Source: an uncultured Eubacteriales bacterium
GTDB taxonomy: Bacteria; Bacillota; Clostridia; Oscillospirales; Oscillospiraceae
Assembly (NCBI GenBank): GCA_900545815.1
Contig: URAM01000002.1
Coordinates: forward strand, 105,330 to 169,329
Direction of reading: 5' to 3'
Length of the DNA: 64,000 bases
Part shown: one piece after another, positions 1 through 7,110 of the stretch
Numbering within the stretch: position 1 is the first letter of the stretch
Layout: each line of letters begins with the position of its first letter
Program-made: the position numbers and the translations under genes
Notes under the pieces: generated by a model
The model's database searches: none
Told to the model about the DNA's origin: nothing
Seen by the model: only the letters and a program-made list of their open reading frames with translations

Positions 1-720
1 GATGTGGAGGGCTCGTTTCACCTGCTCCACGTCCTCCGGCGTGTGATTGAGCAGGTAATCGTTGCGGGGATAGCCCTCCTGAAGGATGGCGTTCTCCTTC
101 CCCGCCTGTTTCAGGTTCCAAGCAGAGGTGAATTTCTCCGTGGTGAACTCAGAGGGGGACAGGATGTAACGGAACTTTGCCGCATCCAGATCGTACTTTT
201 CCCGCACTTCCTTCAGGGAATTCATCACATTTCCGCCCTCATTTTGCAGGTCGTACCCCAATCGTTTCAAAGGCGTCCCGTGCCAACATTCCAGATAGAC
301 CTGGTCTTTCTTCGGCCAAATGTGGTCGCTGACCCGATAATTGAACACCCAATACTTTGCCGCCGCCATGGCTCTTTGATAGGGCACACTGGCCCACTGG
401 AGCACGGTCGTATTGGGGTACTGCTCCTCCAGCCACCGGAACCGTTCCGGATGCTGGAAGATCCACACATACCGGTACTGCCCATACTCCTCCGGACGGT
501 TGGCCATGTACTCAAAAATGGCACGGGGCGAGTCGGAATACCCCCGACCGGAGAAGGTGCAGAACACCATCAGGTTGGGGTCGGTGGCAATGCCCTTGGT
601 ATGCCGCCGGAAGGTGATCTCTCGGTATTGAAAGAGCATATGCCGCACCAGCCGTCGGGCAGGCGGGCACACTTTCACGAAATCATACAGCAAAATTTTG
701 ATGCGCTGTTTCAAAGACAT
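1..720 (-). CDS. CDP-glycerol glycerophosphotransferase family protein, 3' part outside window
   Basis: The first 240 codons are visible; the gene runs off the left edge. The family transfers glycerol phosphate (or another polyol phosphate) from a CDP carrier onto a membrane-anchored teichoic-acid-type chain at the cytoplasmic face. About 115 residues upstream of the cut is the signature CWHGTPLKRLGYD, whose His is catalytic in TagF. The start ATG at 718-720 follows GGAGG, which lies inside the end of the upstream gene; its TAA is only 3 bases away, so the two genes are co-transcribed and probably translationally coupled. The acceptor and polyol cannot be told from sequence. Confidence 0.85.
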   Translation of the reverse strand, partial: MSLKQRIKILLYDFVKVCPPARRLVRHMLFQYREITFRRHTKGIATDPNLMVFCTFSGRGYSDSPRAIFEYMANRPEEYGQYRYVWIFQHPERFRWLEEQYPNTTVLQWASVPYQRAMAAAKYWVFNYRVSDHIWPKKDQVYLECWHGTPLKRLGYDLQNEGGNVMNSLKEVREKYDLDAAKFRYILSPSEFTTEKFTSAWNLKQAGKENAILQEGYPRNDYLLNHTPEDVEQVKRALHI

Positions 721-723
721 GGC

Positions 724-1863
724 TTATACCTCCGCAGGTTCTCGCTGCTTCCGCAGGTGTTCCGGGATGCGCTGGAGCAGGAACCGGACAATGTTTCCGG
801 TATTGTCCTCCTGAGCGGTCTGGATATACGTCTCCCGATAGACTTGCAATGCCGCCCAATCGTAGTCCTCCCTCTGCACTGCCTGAGCCACCTCCGCCGC
901 CGTCCGGAAGGCTGCGTGGGGAAACGCTTTCCACAGGTCGATGTTCAGCCCCTGGGCGTCCGTGTAGGCGTCGTAATCGTACAGGTACAGATACACCGGC
1001 TTGTTCAGCAGGCTCACTTCCAAGGAGGCGGCGGAGTAGTCGGTGATCACGCAGTCCGCCACCTTCATCATCTCATAGGTAGACCAGCCCTTCCCCACCG
1101 ACACATCCTCCGGCAGGGTGATTTTGCTCATGGGGTGAGGCTTGATGAGCAGCACTGCGTTTTCCACAGTGGAAAAGGCGTCCATCAGCCGCTCCATCCC
1201 CACTTCCACCCCCGCTCGGAAGGTGGGCAGATAGAGACAGATCTGCTTCCCTGCCAGCTCCGGCCGGGCTTCCAGATAACGTGCCCGCAGAGCCGGATCA
1301 GCCTCCCGCAGATAGTCCACACGGGGCATCCCCAGGGGCAAGATCTTCTCTCTGGGCATCTGAAAGCCCTGGGCGTAGATGTCCGCCGTGGCCTCGGACG
1401 TGCAGAACACATAGTCGTAGTTTTTGTGCATTTCCATGGCCTTCGCCAGCGCCGCCGGCTGTCCGCCGGGCTTGTCCAGGCACTGGTAGCTGAACTGCTT
1501 CACCGCACCCACTGCGTGCCACACCTGCACCACCGTCTGCCCCCGCTTGGGATGGAGGACACAGAGTTGGATGGAGTAGGTATCGGTGACGGCAATGGAG
1601 GCTGTGGCCAAATGATACAGGCTATGTAAAATAAAGCAGCAGTAGGAGAAAACCTTGGTTTTTCGCCGCATTTTTCGGCAGAAATACACGATTTCCGTCT
1701 CCGGCGATTGTTTTTGAATCTCCTGGGCCAGCAAGGTAAAATCCAGCGGGATGGTGCTGGACTGGCGTGAGAAAAAAACGATCTTATTTTTCAGCGGCAG
1801 CGGCCGCAGGAAAAGATAGAGAAACCGCAGGCCGGCCTTGGCCAAGCGAAGGATGAATGTCAT
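724..1863 (-). CDS. CDP-glycerol glycerophosphotransferase family protein (TagB/TagF-like)
   Basis: Protein of 379 residues. It has a hydrophobic N-terminus (about 10-35) and then the CDP-glycerol transferase domain, with WHAVG near 115 (catalytic His), KPHP near 232 (second conserved His) and TDYSA near 264. The ATG at 1861-1863 is chosen because GGAGGG precedes it at the right distance; a longer frame upstream has no ribosome binding site. It is the first gene of a two-gene operon with the partial homologue below it. A primer-type (TagB) role, with the partial gene acting as polymerase, is plausible but is inference. No cytidylyltransferase lies nearby. Confidence 0.85.
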   Translation of the reverse strand: MTFILRLAKAGLRFLYLFLRPLPLKNKIVFFSRQSSTIPLDFTLLAQEIQKQSPETEIVYFCRKMRRKTKVFSYCCFILHSLYHLATASIAVTDTYSIQLCVLHPKRGQTVVQVWHAVGAVKQFSYQCLDKPGGQPAALAKAMEMHKNYDYVFCTSEATADIYAQGFQMPREKILPLGMPRVDYLREADPALRARYLEARPELAGKQICLYLPTFRAGVEVGMERLMDAFSTVENAVLLIKPHPMSKITLPEDVSVGKGWSTYEMMKVADCVITDYSAASLEVSLLNKPVYLYLYDYDAYTDAQGLNIDLWKAFPHAAFRTAAEVAQAVQREDYDWAALQVYRETYIQTAQEDNTGNIVRFLLQRIPEHLRKQREPAEV

Positions 1864-1960
1864 GCCGCTCCCTCCTGTCCGTGGAATTTCATCGCCCTTG
1901 AGGATACCGCTGCGGCAGCCCAAAGTCAACGGTAATATCTACCGCTTTTTCAATCATTTT

Positions 1961-1989
1961 ATCATAGCAAATTTTGACGGAAATTGCAA
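1961..1989 (-). promoter_or_regulatory. Promoter for the glycerophosphotransferase pair
   Basis: On the minus strand TTGCAA (1984-1989) and TATGAT (1961-1966) are separated by 17 bases, about 100 bases upstream of the ATG at 1863. Good match to a housekeeping sigma-A promoter. Confidence 0.6.
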
Positions 1990-2004
1990 CCGTGTGCCTC
2001 GCTC

Positions 2005-2054
2005 GGCAATCCCTCAGTCAGCTGCGCTGACAGCTCCCTTTACACAAGGGAGCC
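2005..2054 (+). repeat. Dispersed palindromic repeat, copy 1
   Basis: The block combines a CAGTCAGC...GCTGAC hairpin with CTCCCTT(N)AAGGGAG. A near-identical copy is at 62044-62094, a variant at 30708-30754, and a partial inverted copy at 57058-57090. Short intergenic repeats of this look are common in gut Clostridia. It is non-coding and lies 5' of the tandem repeats. Confidence 0.75.
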
Positions 2055-2120
2055 ATTGAGCGTGTCCTCCAAAGGAACAATTTTACAAAACCTGGAACCC
2101 CCTCTTATGTAGATGGAAGT

Positions 2121-2252
2121 GGCACGCAGCAAAATCTCCCAGCCTCCCCTGTGCAAGGGGAGGTGGCACACAGCAAAATCTCCCCGCCTCCCCTGTGCAA
2201 GGGGAGGTGGCACGCAGCAAAATCTCCCAGCCTCCCCTGAGTAAGGGGAGGT
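2121..2252. repeat. Three tandem 44-bp repeats
   Basis: Three consecutive 44-bp units (2121-2164, 2165-2208, 2209-2252) differ at a few positions. Each contains CCTCCCCT and AGGGGAGG arms that fold on themselves. They fill most of the spacer between the promoter at 1.96 kb and the gap terminator at 2.35 kb. The stretch 1990-2340 otherwise shows no gene. Confidence 0.85.
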
Positions 2253-2343
2253 GGCACGGAGTGCCGGAGGGGTTGTGTGCCAGCGTAACTGCACGACGGA
2301 AGAATGTGCGCTTCCCCTCTCCCATCTCACCCCAGCACCAAAA

Positions 2344-2372
2344 ACGCCCAGCCAGTCGGCTGGGCGTTTCCG
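2344..2372 (-). terminator. Terminator after gap
   Basis: Stem ACGCCCAGCC/GGCTGGGCGT with a short loop, followed on the minus strand by GTTTTTGG, just downstream of the gap stop codon. Confidence 0.8.
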
Positions 2373-2398
2373 AAATACATTCCGGTTACCGTATGAAC

Positions 2399-3421
2399 TT
2401 ACTTTGCGTCCTGTTCTGCCATGTAAGCGACCAGGTCGATGAGCTTGTTGGAATAACCCCATTCGTTGTCATACCATGCCACCAGCTTCACGAAGTCGTC
2501 GCCCAGCATGATGCCGGCCTTTTCATCGAAGATGGAGGTGTTGTAGTCGCCGCGCAGGTCGCTGGAGACGATTTCATCGTTGTTGTACTCGATGATGCCC
2601 TTCATGGAGCCTTCCGAGGCTTCCTTCACGGCGGCGCAGATAGCCTCATAGGTGGTGGGGGTCTTGAGCTTTGCGGTCAGATCCACCACGGAGACATCAC
2701 TGGAGGGGATCCGATAGCTCATGCCGGTCAGCTTGCCCTTCAGTTCGGGGACAACCAGGCCAACGGCCTTGGCGGCGCCAGTGGTGGAGGGGATGATGTT
2801 GTTGAAGACACTGCGGCCGGTACGCCAATCGTCGCCGCCGTTGCAGTCAACCGCCTTCTGCTTGGAGGTAGCGGCGTGGATGGTGGACATCAGACCCTGT
2901 TCGATGCCAAACTTATCGTTGATGACCTTGGCCAGGGGCGCCAGACAGTTGGTGGTGCAGGAGGCATTGGAGACGATGGTCATATCGCTGGTGTAAGTCT
3001 CGTTGTTGACACCCATGACGAAGGTGGGGATGCCGTCGCCCTTGCCGGGAGCGGACAGAATGACCTTCTTGGCGCCGCCCACGAAGTGCTTGGCGCAGCC
3101 TTCTGCGGTGCGGAACTTACCGGTGGATTCGATGACATATTCTACGCCCACGCTGGCCCAGTTGATGTTTTCCGGCTTATCCTCGCTGAACACCTTGATG
3201 TACTTGCCGTTGATCTCGATGCCGTCCTCAACGGCCTTGATCTCGCCCTGGAACCGGCCGAATACCGTGTCGTACTTGAGCATATAGACCATGCGGTCCA
3301 GGTTGGCGTTGCGGACGTTAATGGCACAGACTTGGAGACTGGTCTCTCTGGACTCCAGGCTGCGCAGAACCACTCTTGCGATACGGCCAAAGCCGTTGAT
3401 GCCTACTTTAACAGATGCCAT
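2399..3421 (-). CDS. gap: Glyceraldehyde-3-phosphate dehydrogenase, type I
   Basis: 340 residues, the normal length. It catalyses glyceraldehyde 3-phosphate + NAD(P)+ + Pi to 1,3-bisphosphoglycerate in cytoplasmic glycolysis. The Rossmann motif GINGFGRI is at 7-14, the active-site SNASCTTNC has Cys155, and the downstream catalytic His lies in STIHAATS. In the coenzyme-specificity loop the usual Asp of the AIND motif is replaced: the sequence reads AINVRN, with Val36-Arg37. In NADP-using GapB-type enzymes this Asp is also lost, so dual or NADP preference is possible. Monocistronic, with its own promoter and terminator. Confidence 0.97.
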   Translation of the reverse strand: MASVKVGINGFGRIARVVLRSLESRETSLQVCAINVRNANLDRMVYMLKYDTVFGRFQGEIKAVEDGIEINGKYIKVFSEDKPENINWASVGVEYVIESTGKFRTAEGCAKHFVGGAKKVILSAPGKGDGIPTFVMGVNNETYTSDMTIVSNASCTTNCLAPLAKVINDKFGIEQGLMSTIHAATSKQKAVDCNGGDDWRTGRSVFNNIIPSTTGAAKAVGLVVPELKGKLTGMSYRIPSSDVSVVDLTAKLKTPTTYEAICAAVKEASEGSMKGIIEYNNDEIVSSDLRGDYNTSIFDEKAGIMLGDDFVKLVAWYDNEWGYSNKLIDLVAYMAEQDAK

Positions 3422-3519
3422 CTTGATCTACCTCTTTTACCAAAAAATATTTTTCCTCACGAAAACGCGGACAGCCGGACTCATCGGCTTTCCCCCTGTT
3501 TTCTTTCGTTTTCCCCTAC

Positions 3520-3547
3520 ATTGTAACAGCTTTTCAATAAAAGTCAA
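3520..3547 (-). promoter_or_regulatory. gap promoter
   Basis: Minus-strand TTGACT (3542-3547) and TACAAT (3520-3525) with a 16-base spacer, giving a leader of about 95 nt before the gap ATG. Confidence 0.7.
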
Positions 3548-3663
3548 TCACTTTATCATAAGTCCTTCCCCTATGTAAGGAAATTTCTCCCGAACGTTGC
3601 ATTTTTCCGTCCTCGCCTATTCTTTCTATGCGCCGCAGCCCCTTGTGAGAACCGGCACGGCGC

Positions 3664-3696
3664 AAAAAAACGCAGGCTGCCTCCAGACAACCTGCG
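3664..3696 (-). terminator. Terminator after the 79-residue gene
   Basis: Stem CGCAGGTTGTC/GGCAGCCTGCG followed on the minus strand by a run of seven T. Confidence 0.85.
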
Positions 3697-3713
3697 AAAT
3701 TTTTGCCCTGCTG

Positions 3714-3953
3714 TTACTTCAGATAGTTCCCGGCAGGGTAGTTGTTGTACTGCTTGCGCACCTCCAGCACCGGCGTGCCGTCCTCCAGCTGATACGACCG
3801 ATCCACCTGATGCGCCACACCTCTGCGCTCCATTTCTTCCAAGCAGTTCTGCCGTTCTTTCAGCGCCAGCGTCACCGCCTCCTGGTGGGGAACCTTCTCG
3901 CTGAGGGTAAAATGTATGGTCTGTGACAGACAAGCGTATTTCACTCGTTTCAT
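3714..3953 (-). CDS. Conserved hypothetical protein, 79 residues
   Basis: Small soluble protein rich in charged residues, with a central Glu/Arg-rich probable helix (residues 22-45) and a C-terminal VRKQYNNYPAGNYL motif. AGGAG lies at normal distance from the ATG at 3951-3953 and a strong terminator follows the stop, so this is a real monocistronic gene. I recall similar short proteins in Clostridia but know of no function. Confidence 0.7.
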   Translation of the reverse strand: MKRVKYACLSQTIHFTLSEKVPHQEAVTLALKERQNCLEEMERRGVAHQVDRSYQLEDGTPVLEVRKQYNNYPAGNYLK

Positions 3954-4131
3954 AACACAAAAATCTCCTGTTCCTTTTCTTCTGAGATACCCCTATTTTA
4001 GCACCAAGCCGCCGGCCAATGTAAGCACTTTTTTCTCCAAAATCACACTTTTGTCCCTTCTGCGCAGGCCGTTGTCCGTCTTTTTTGTGGAAAATCCCCA
4101 TGGTCACCCCCTACTCATCCGCCCTCTTTTA

Positions 4132-4140
4132 TGATATAAT
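4132..4140 (+). promoter_or_regulatory. Extended -10 promoter for carD
   Basis: TGATATAAT at 4132-4140 is an extended -10 element with no clear -35. It gives a leader of about 110 nt. The rest of the 306-bp gap 3954-4259 shows nothing else recognisable. Confidence 0.55.
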
Positions 4141-4259
4141 ATGTGTGGGGAAATTCACGTTTCAGAATCTCTCCGCCACACTGCGTCCCGTTCGGGGCGC
4201 AAAAAACACCGGTTTTCCTATCGGGAGGCCAACCATACTGATCAAAGGGGGACTTGTTC

Positions 4260-4748
4260 ATGTTAAAAGAAGGCGATCTGATCATGCACGAAACCGCCGG
4301 TGTCTGCCGGGTCACCGGAGAAACCACACTGGACGGACTGACGGGCGTTTATTACATACTCTGCCCGCTATACATGAAGGACGCAACGTTCTACACCCCC
4401 CGTGACAACGGTAAGGTGAAGATCCGTCCCATCATGACCCGAGAGGATGCTCTGACCCTCATTGACGCGCTGCCCACGGTGGACTCCATCAAGTTTCAGA
4501 ACTTCAACGATCAGAAACAGCGCAGCAATGAGATCCTCAAATCCGGCGACAGCCTCCAGCTGGCCAGCCTGACCAAGAGCCTGTACGAGGAACAAAGTCG
4601 GCGGGCTAAGCGGGGGAAGAAGTCCAGTCTCAATGACTCCACCCTGCTGAAAAAGGCAGAGCTGCTGCTCTTTGGCGAGCTGGCCACCGCTTTGGAGATT
4701 GAGCTGGATCAGGTTCAGGATTTCATTGCGGAAAAGCTCAGCGTCTGA
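4260..4748 (+). CDS. CarD family transcriptional regulator
   Basis: 162 residues. The N-terminal CarD_CdnL/TRCF RNA polymerase-interacting domain (about 1-60) begins LKEGDLIMHETAGVCRV, and a helical C-terminal domain follows. CarD/CdnL proteins bind the polymerase beta subunit and modulate open-complex stability, often at rRNA promoters. The ATG at 4260 is preferred over the in-frame TTG two codons earlier because AAAGGGGG sits 8 bases upstream of it. The gene is monocistronic with a strong terminator. Confidence 0.88.
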   Translation: MLKEGDLIMHETAGVCRVTGETTLDGLTGVYYILCPLYMKDATFYTPRDNGKVKIRPIMTREDALTLIDALPTVDSIKFQNFNDQKQRSNEILKSGDSLQLASLTKSLYEEQSRRAKRGKKSSLNDSTLLKKAELLLFGELATALEIELDQVQDFIAEKLSV

Positions 4749-4778
4749 CCCATCGTCACAGCCCATCCACCACAGTAT

Positions 4779-4823
4779 CCCTGCGGCAGTCCAGCCAATG
4801 CGCTGGCCGCAGGGTTCTTTTTT
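4779..4823 (+). terminator. Terminator after carD
   Basis: Stem CCCTGCGGC/GCCGCAGGG followed by TTCTTTTTT. Confidence 0.85.
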
Positions 4824-4877
4824 GCTTTTTTTCACAGGATTCTCCCCCCTTCTCCCCCGATTTTCCCCCATGGTACA

Positions 4878-4906
4878 TTGAAAAAAAGAAAAGGGCATGG
4901 TAGAAT
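4878..4906 (+). promoter_or_regulatory. Promoter of the surface-polymer operon
   Basis: TTGAAA (4878-4883), 17-base spacer, TAGAAT (4901-4906), about 85 bases before the first ATG of the 4.99-11.43 kb operon. Confidence 0.65.
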
Positions 4907-4992
4907 ACTTACATTCTAAGCTCAATAATGGATGATTGCGCTTTGGGCGCACTTTTTGTCTATTGCCTTCCTCAGAAAGGAGTACGTTCAAT

Positions 4993-7098
4993 ATGGAAAC
5001 CAAAACCCCTGCCAAGCCCAAGCAACCGGCTGGCGGCTGGAAGAAACGGCTGGTCTTTTCCGCCATCGTCTCCGCCGCCCTCACCTTCACCCTCTGCCTG
5101 TTCGGCCCTCTGGATCTGTTCTTCAACAACTATGAGGAGATCTGGTTCCACCTCCAGGACATCATCGGCGGCCTCTTTCTGGTAGCCGGTATCTTCTTTG
5201 TCCTCACCACCCTGGTGGGCACCCTCCTGCGGGGCAAGCTCCACGACATCTACATGGCGCTGATGTTCGGCGGCCTGGTGGGCACCTATGTCCAGGCCAG
5301 CTTCATGAACAAGGACTACGGCCTCCTCAACGGCACCTCCGTGGACTGGAGCGCCTACACCGGCTACGGCGTGGTGAACACCGTCATCTGGCTGGTGTGC
5401 ATCCTCGTCCCCCTCATCGCCATGCTCATCTGGAAGGAGAAGAAGGTTCGTCCTGTCTTTCTCTTTCTCTCCTGCGCCCTCATCCTCATGCAGGGCGCGT
5501 CCCTGGTGGTGTCCTACATCAACTACCCCACCACCACCGAAAGCGTCACCCTGACCAACGACAAGCTCTTTGACCTGTCCAAGGACGAGAACACCATCAT
5601 TTACCTGGTGGACACCATGGACGGCGCCTTCTTGCAGGACATGATGGAGCGGCATCCGGAATACGCTGACCGCCTCCAGGGCTTTACCAATTATACCAAC
5701 GCCCTGGCCGCCGGCGCACGCACCCCCGTGGCCATGCCCCTCCTGTTCACCGGCATCCCCCGCACCGAGCCGGGCGCTTATGCCGATTATCGGGATTCCG
5801 CCTGGAAGGATCCGGTGCTGTTCACCAATATGCGCAGCAACGGCTTTGGCATCCACCTCTTTACCCAGCCCCGATACATCTCTCCCACTGCCGATGAGTA
5901 CATCGACAACCTGTCCATGTCCTCCAGCATCGTGGGCGACTACACCGGCCTGACCAAGAAGATGTACAAGCTCACCCTATACAAATACGTCCCCCACTTC
6001 CTCAAGTGGCGCTTCTGGATGGACACGGCGGACTTTGACAAGTACCAGAAGCAGGACAAGTATGTGGTCAACGACTCCAAGTTCTATCAGAGCTATCTGA
6101 AGCACAACGGCTTCACCTACAACCTCACCGGCAAGGACTTCCGCCTCTACCATATGCGCGGCCCCCACAAGCCCTACAACCTGAACCCTGACGGCAGCCA
6201 CAGCAAAACGGAGACGTCGGAGAAGGATCAGATCGACGGCATTTTCAACATCATCTTCAACATGATGGATGACATGAAGGACAACGGCGTGTACGACAAG
6301 GCCAACATCTTCATCATGGCCGACCACGGCGAAAATGACCTGGCACAGTGGAGCGCCCTGCTCTACAAGCCCGCCGGCTCCACCGGCAAGTACACCGAGA
6401 ACACCGCCCCCGTCTCCGCCTTTGACGTGACCTCCACCCTCAACGAGATCGCCGGCGGCGACCCCAAGGACATTGCCTCCGGCCGCACCCTGTCCGACAT
6501 CAAGGAGGGGGAAAAGCGCACCCGCAGCTTCTACCGCACCAGCGGCAGCAACGCCACCCTGAACACCGATGAGTACCAGACCGAGAGCACCGCATCGGAT
6601 GCAGACAGCATGAAGCTGTACAAACAGTACCCCCTCCAGGACGCCTCTGCCGCCGCAGAGCCTTACATCCTGGGCAACAAGCTCTCCTTCCGCCTGAACG
6701 AAGCCACCGCCAACATCTACTGCACCGAGGGCTTCCGCTCCCCCGATGGCGGCACCACCAGCATCGAAGGCCACCACGCCCAGATGGTCATTCCCCTCGA
6801 CACCCCGCCTAAGGACGGCAACCTGGTGGTCACTCTGACCCGCCGTGACATCCTGGTGGACGGCGACATGACCATCACTGCCAACGGCGAGACGGTCTAC
6901 GAGGAGAAGGACATGACCCCCAAGAGCTACGACTCTCACGAGCTACAGTTCACCGTTCCGGTCAGCGCCCTCAAGGACGACACCCTGACCCTGGACATCA
7001 CCTTCTCCGCCATCCCCAAGAGTGAGGACAACAAGGATGCCGGCAAGCGCACCCGCGCCATCCGCGTCTCCGACCTTGTCATCACCGCAGAGGAATAA
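4993..7098 (+). CDS. LtaS-like membrane phosphotransferase/sulfatase-fold protein
   Basis: 701 residues. Five predicted membrane helices (about 18-42, 54-76, 83-103, 124-146, 153-175) precede an extracellular alkaline-phosphatase/sulfatase-superfamily domain (about 195-530) and a C-terminal beta-rich region (about 580-700). This is the LtaS topology. Candidate metal ligands and nucleophile are in place: VDTMDG with Asp207, ARTPVAMP with Thr244, GPHKPY with His392, MADHGE with Asp444-His445. LtaS-type enzymes move glycerol phosphate from phosphatidylglycerol to a chain; the substrate here is unknown. The start at 4993 follows AGAAAGGAG. First gene of the operon; 12 bases separate it from the YidC fusion gene. 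Confidence 0.8.
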   Translation: METKTPAKPKQPAGGWKKRLVFSAIVSAALTFTLCLFGPLDLFFNNYEEIWFHLQDIIGGLFLVAGIFFVLTTLVGTLLRGKLHDIYMALMFGGLVGTYVQASFMNKDYGLLNGTSVDWSAYTGYGVVNTVIWLVCILVPLIAMLIWKEKKVRPVFLFLSCALILMQGASLVVSYINYPTTTESVTLTNDKLFDLSKDENTIIYLVDTMDGAFLQDMMERHPEYADRLQGFTNYTNALAAGARTPVAMPLLFTGIPRTEPGAYADYRDSAWKDPVLFTNMRSNGFGIHLFTQPRYISPTADEYIDNLSMSSSIVGDYTGLTKKMYKLTLYKYVPHFLKWRFWMDTADFDKYQKQDKYVVNDSKFYQSYLKHNGFTYNLTGKDFRLYHMRGPHKPYNLNPDGSHSKTETSEKDQIDGIFNIIFNMMDDMKDNGVYDKANIFIMADHGENDLAQWSALLYKPAGSTGKYTENTAPVSAFDVTSTLNEIAGGDPKDIASGRTLSDIKEGEKRTRSFYRTSGSNATLNTDEYQTESTASDADSMKLYKQYPLQDASAAAEPYILGNKLSFRLNEATANIYCTEGFRSPDGGTTSIEGHHAQMVIPLDTPPKDGNLVVTLTRRDILVDGDMTITANGETVYEEKDMTPKSYDSHELQFTVPVSALKDDTLTLDITFSAIPKSEDNKDAGKRTRAIRVSDLVITAEE

Positions 7099-7110
7099 AA
7101 GGAGGCACTT

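Noticed and set aside
4..1629. Long open frame on the plus strand opposite the glycerophosphotransferase genes
   Set aside because: It is antisense to two well-supported genes, has low-complexity Leu/His/Arg composition, and has no ribosome binding site. The same applies to long antisense frames at 7651-9258 (-) and 17122-19533 (+), which arise from high GC content.
2121..2252. Short direct repeats resembling a CRISPR array
   Set aside because: The units are contiguous, with no unique spacers, and each is self-complementary; no cas genes are near.
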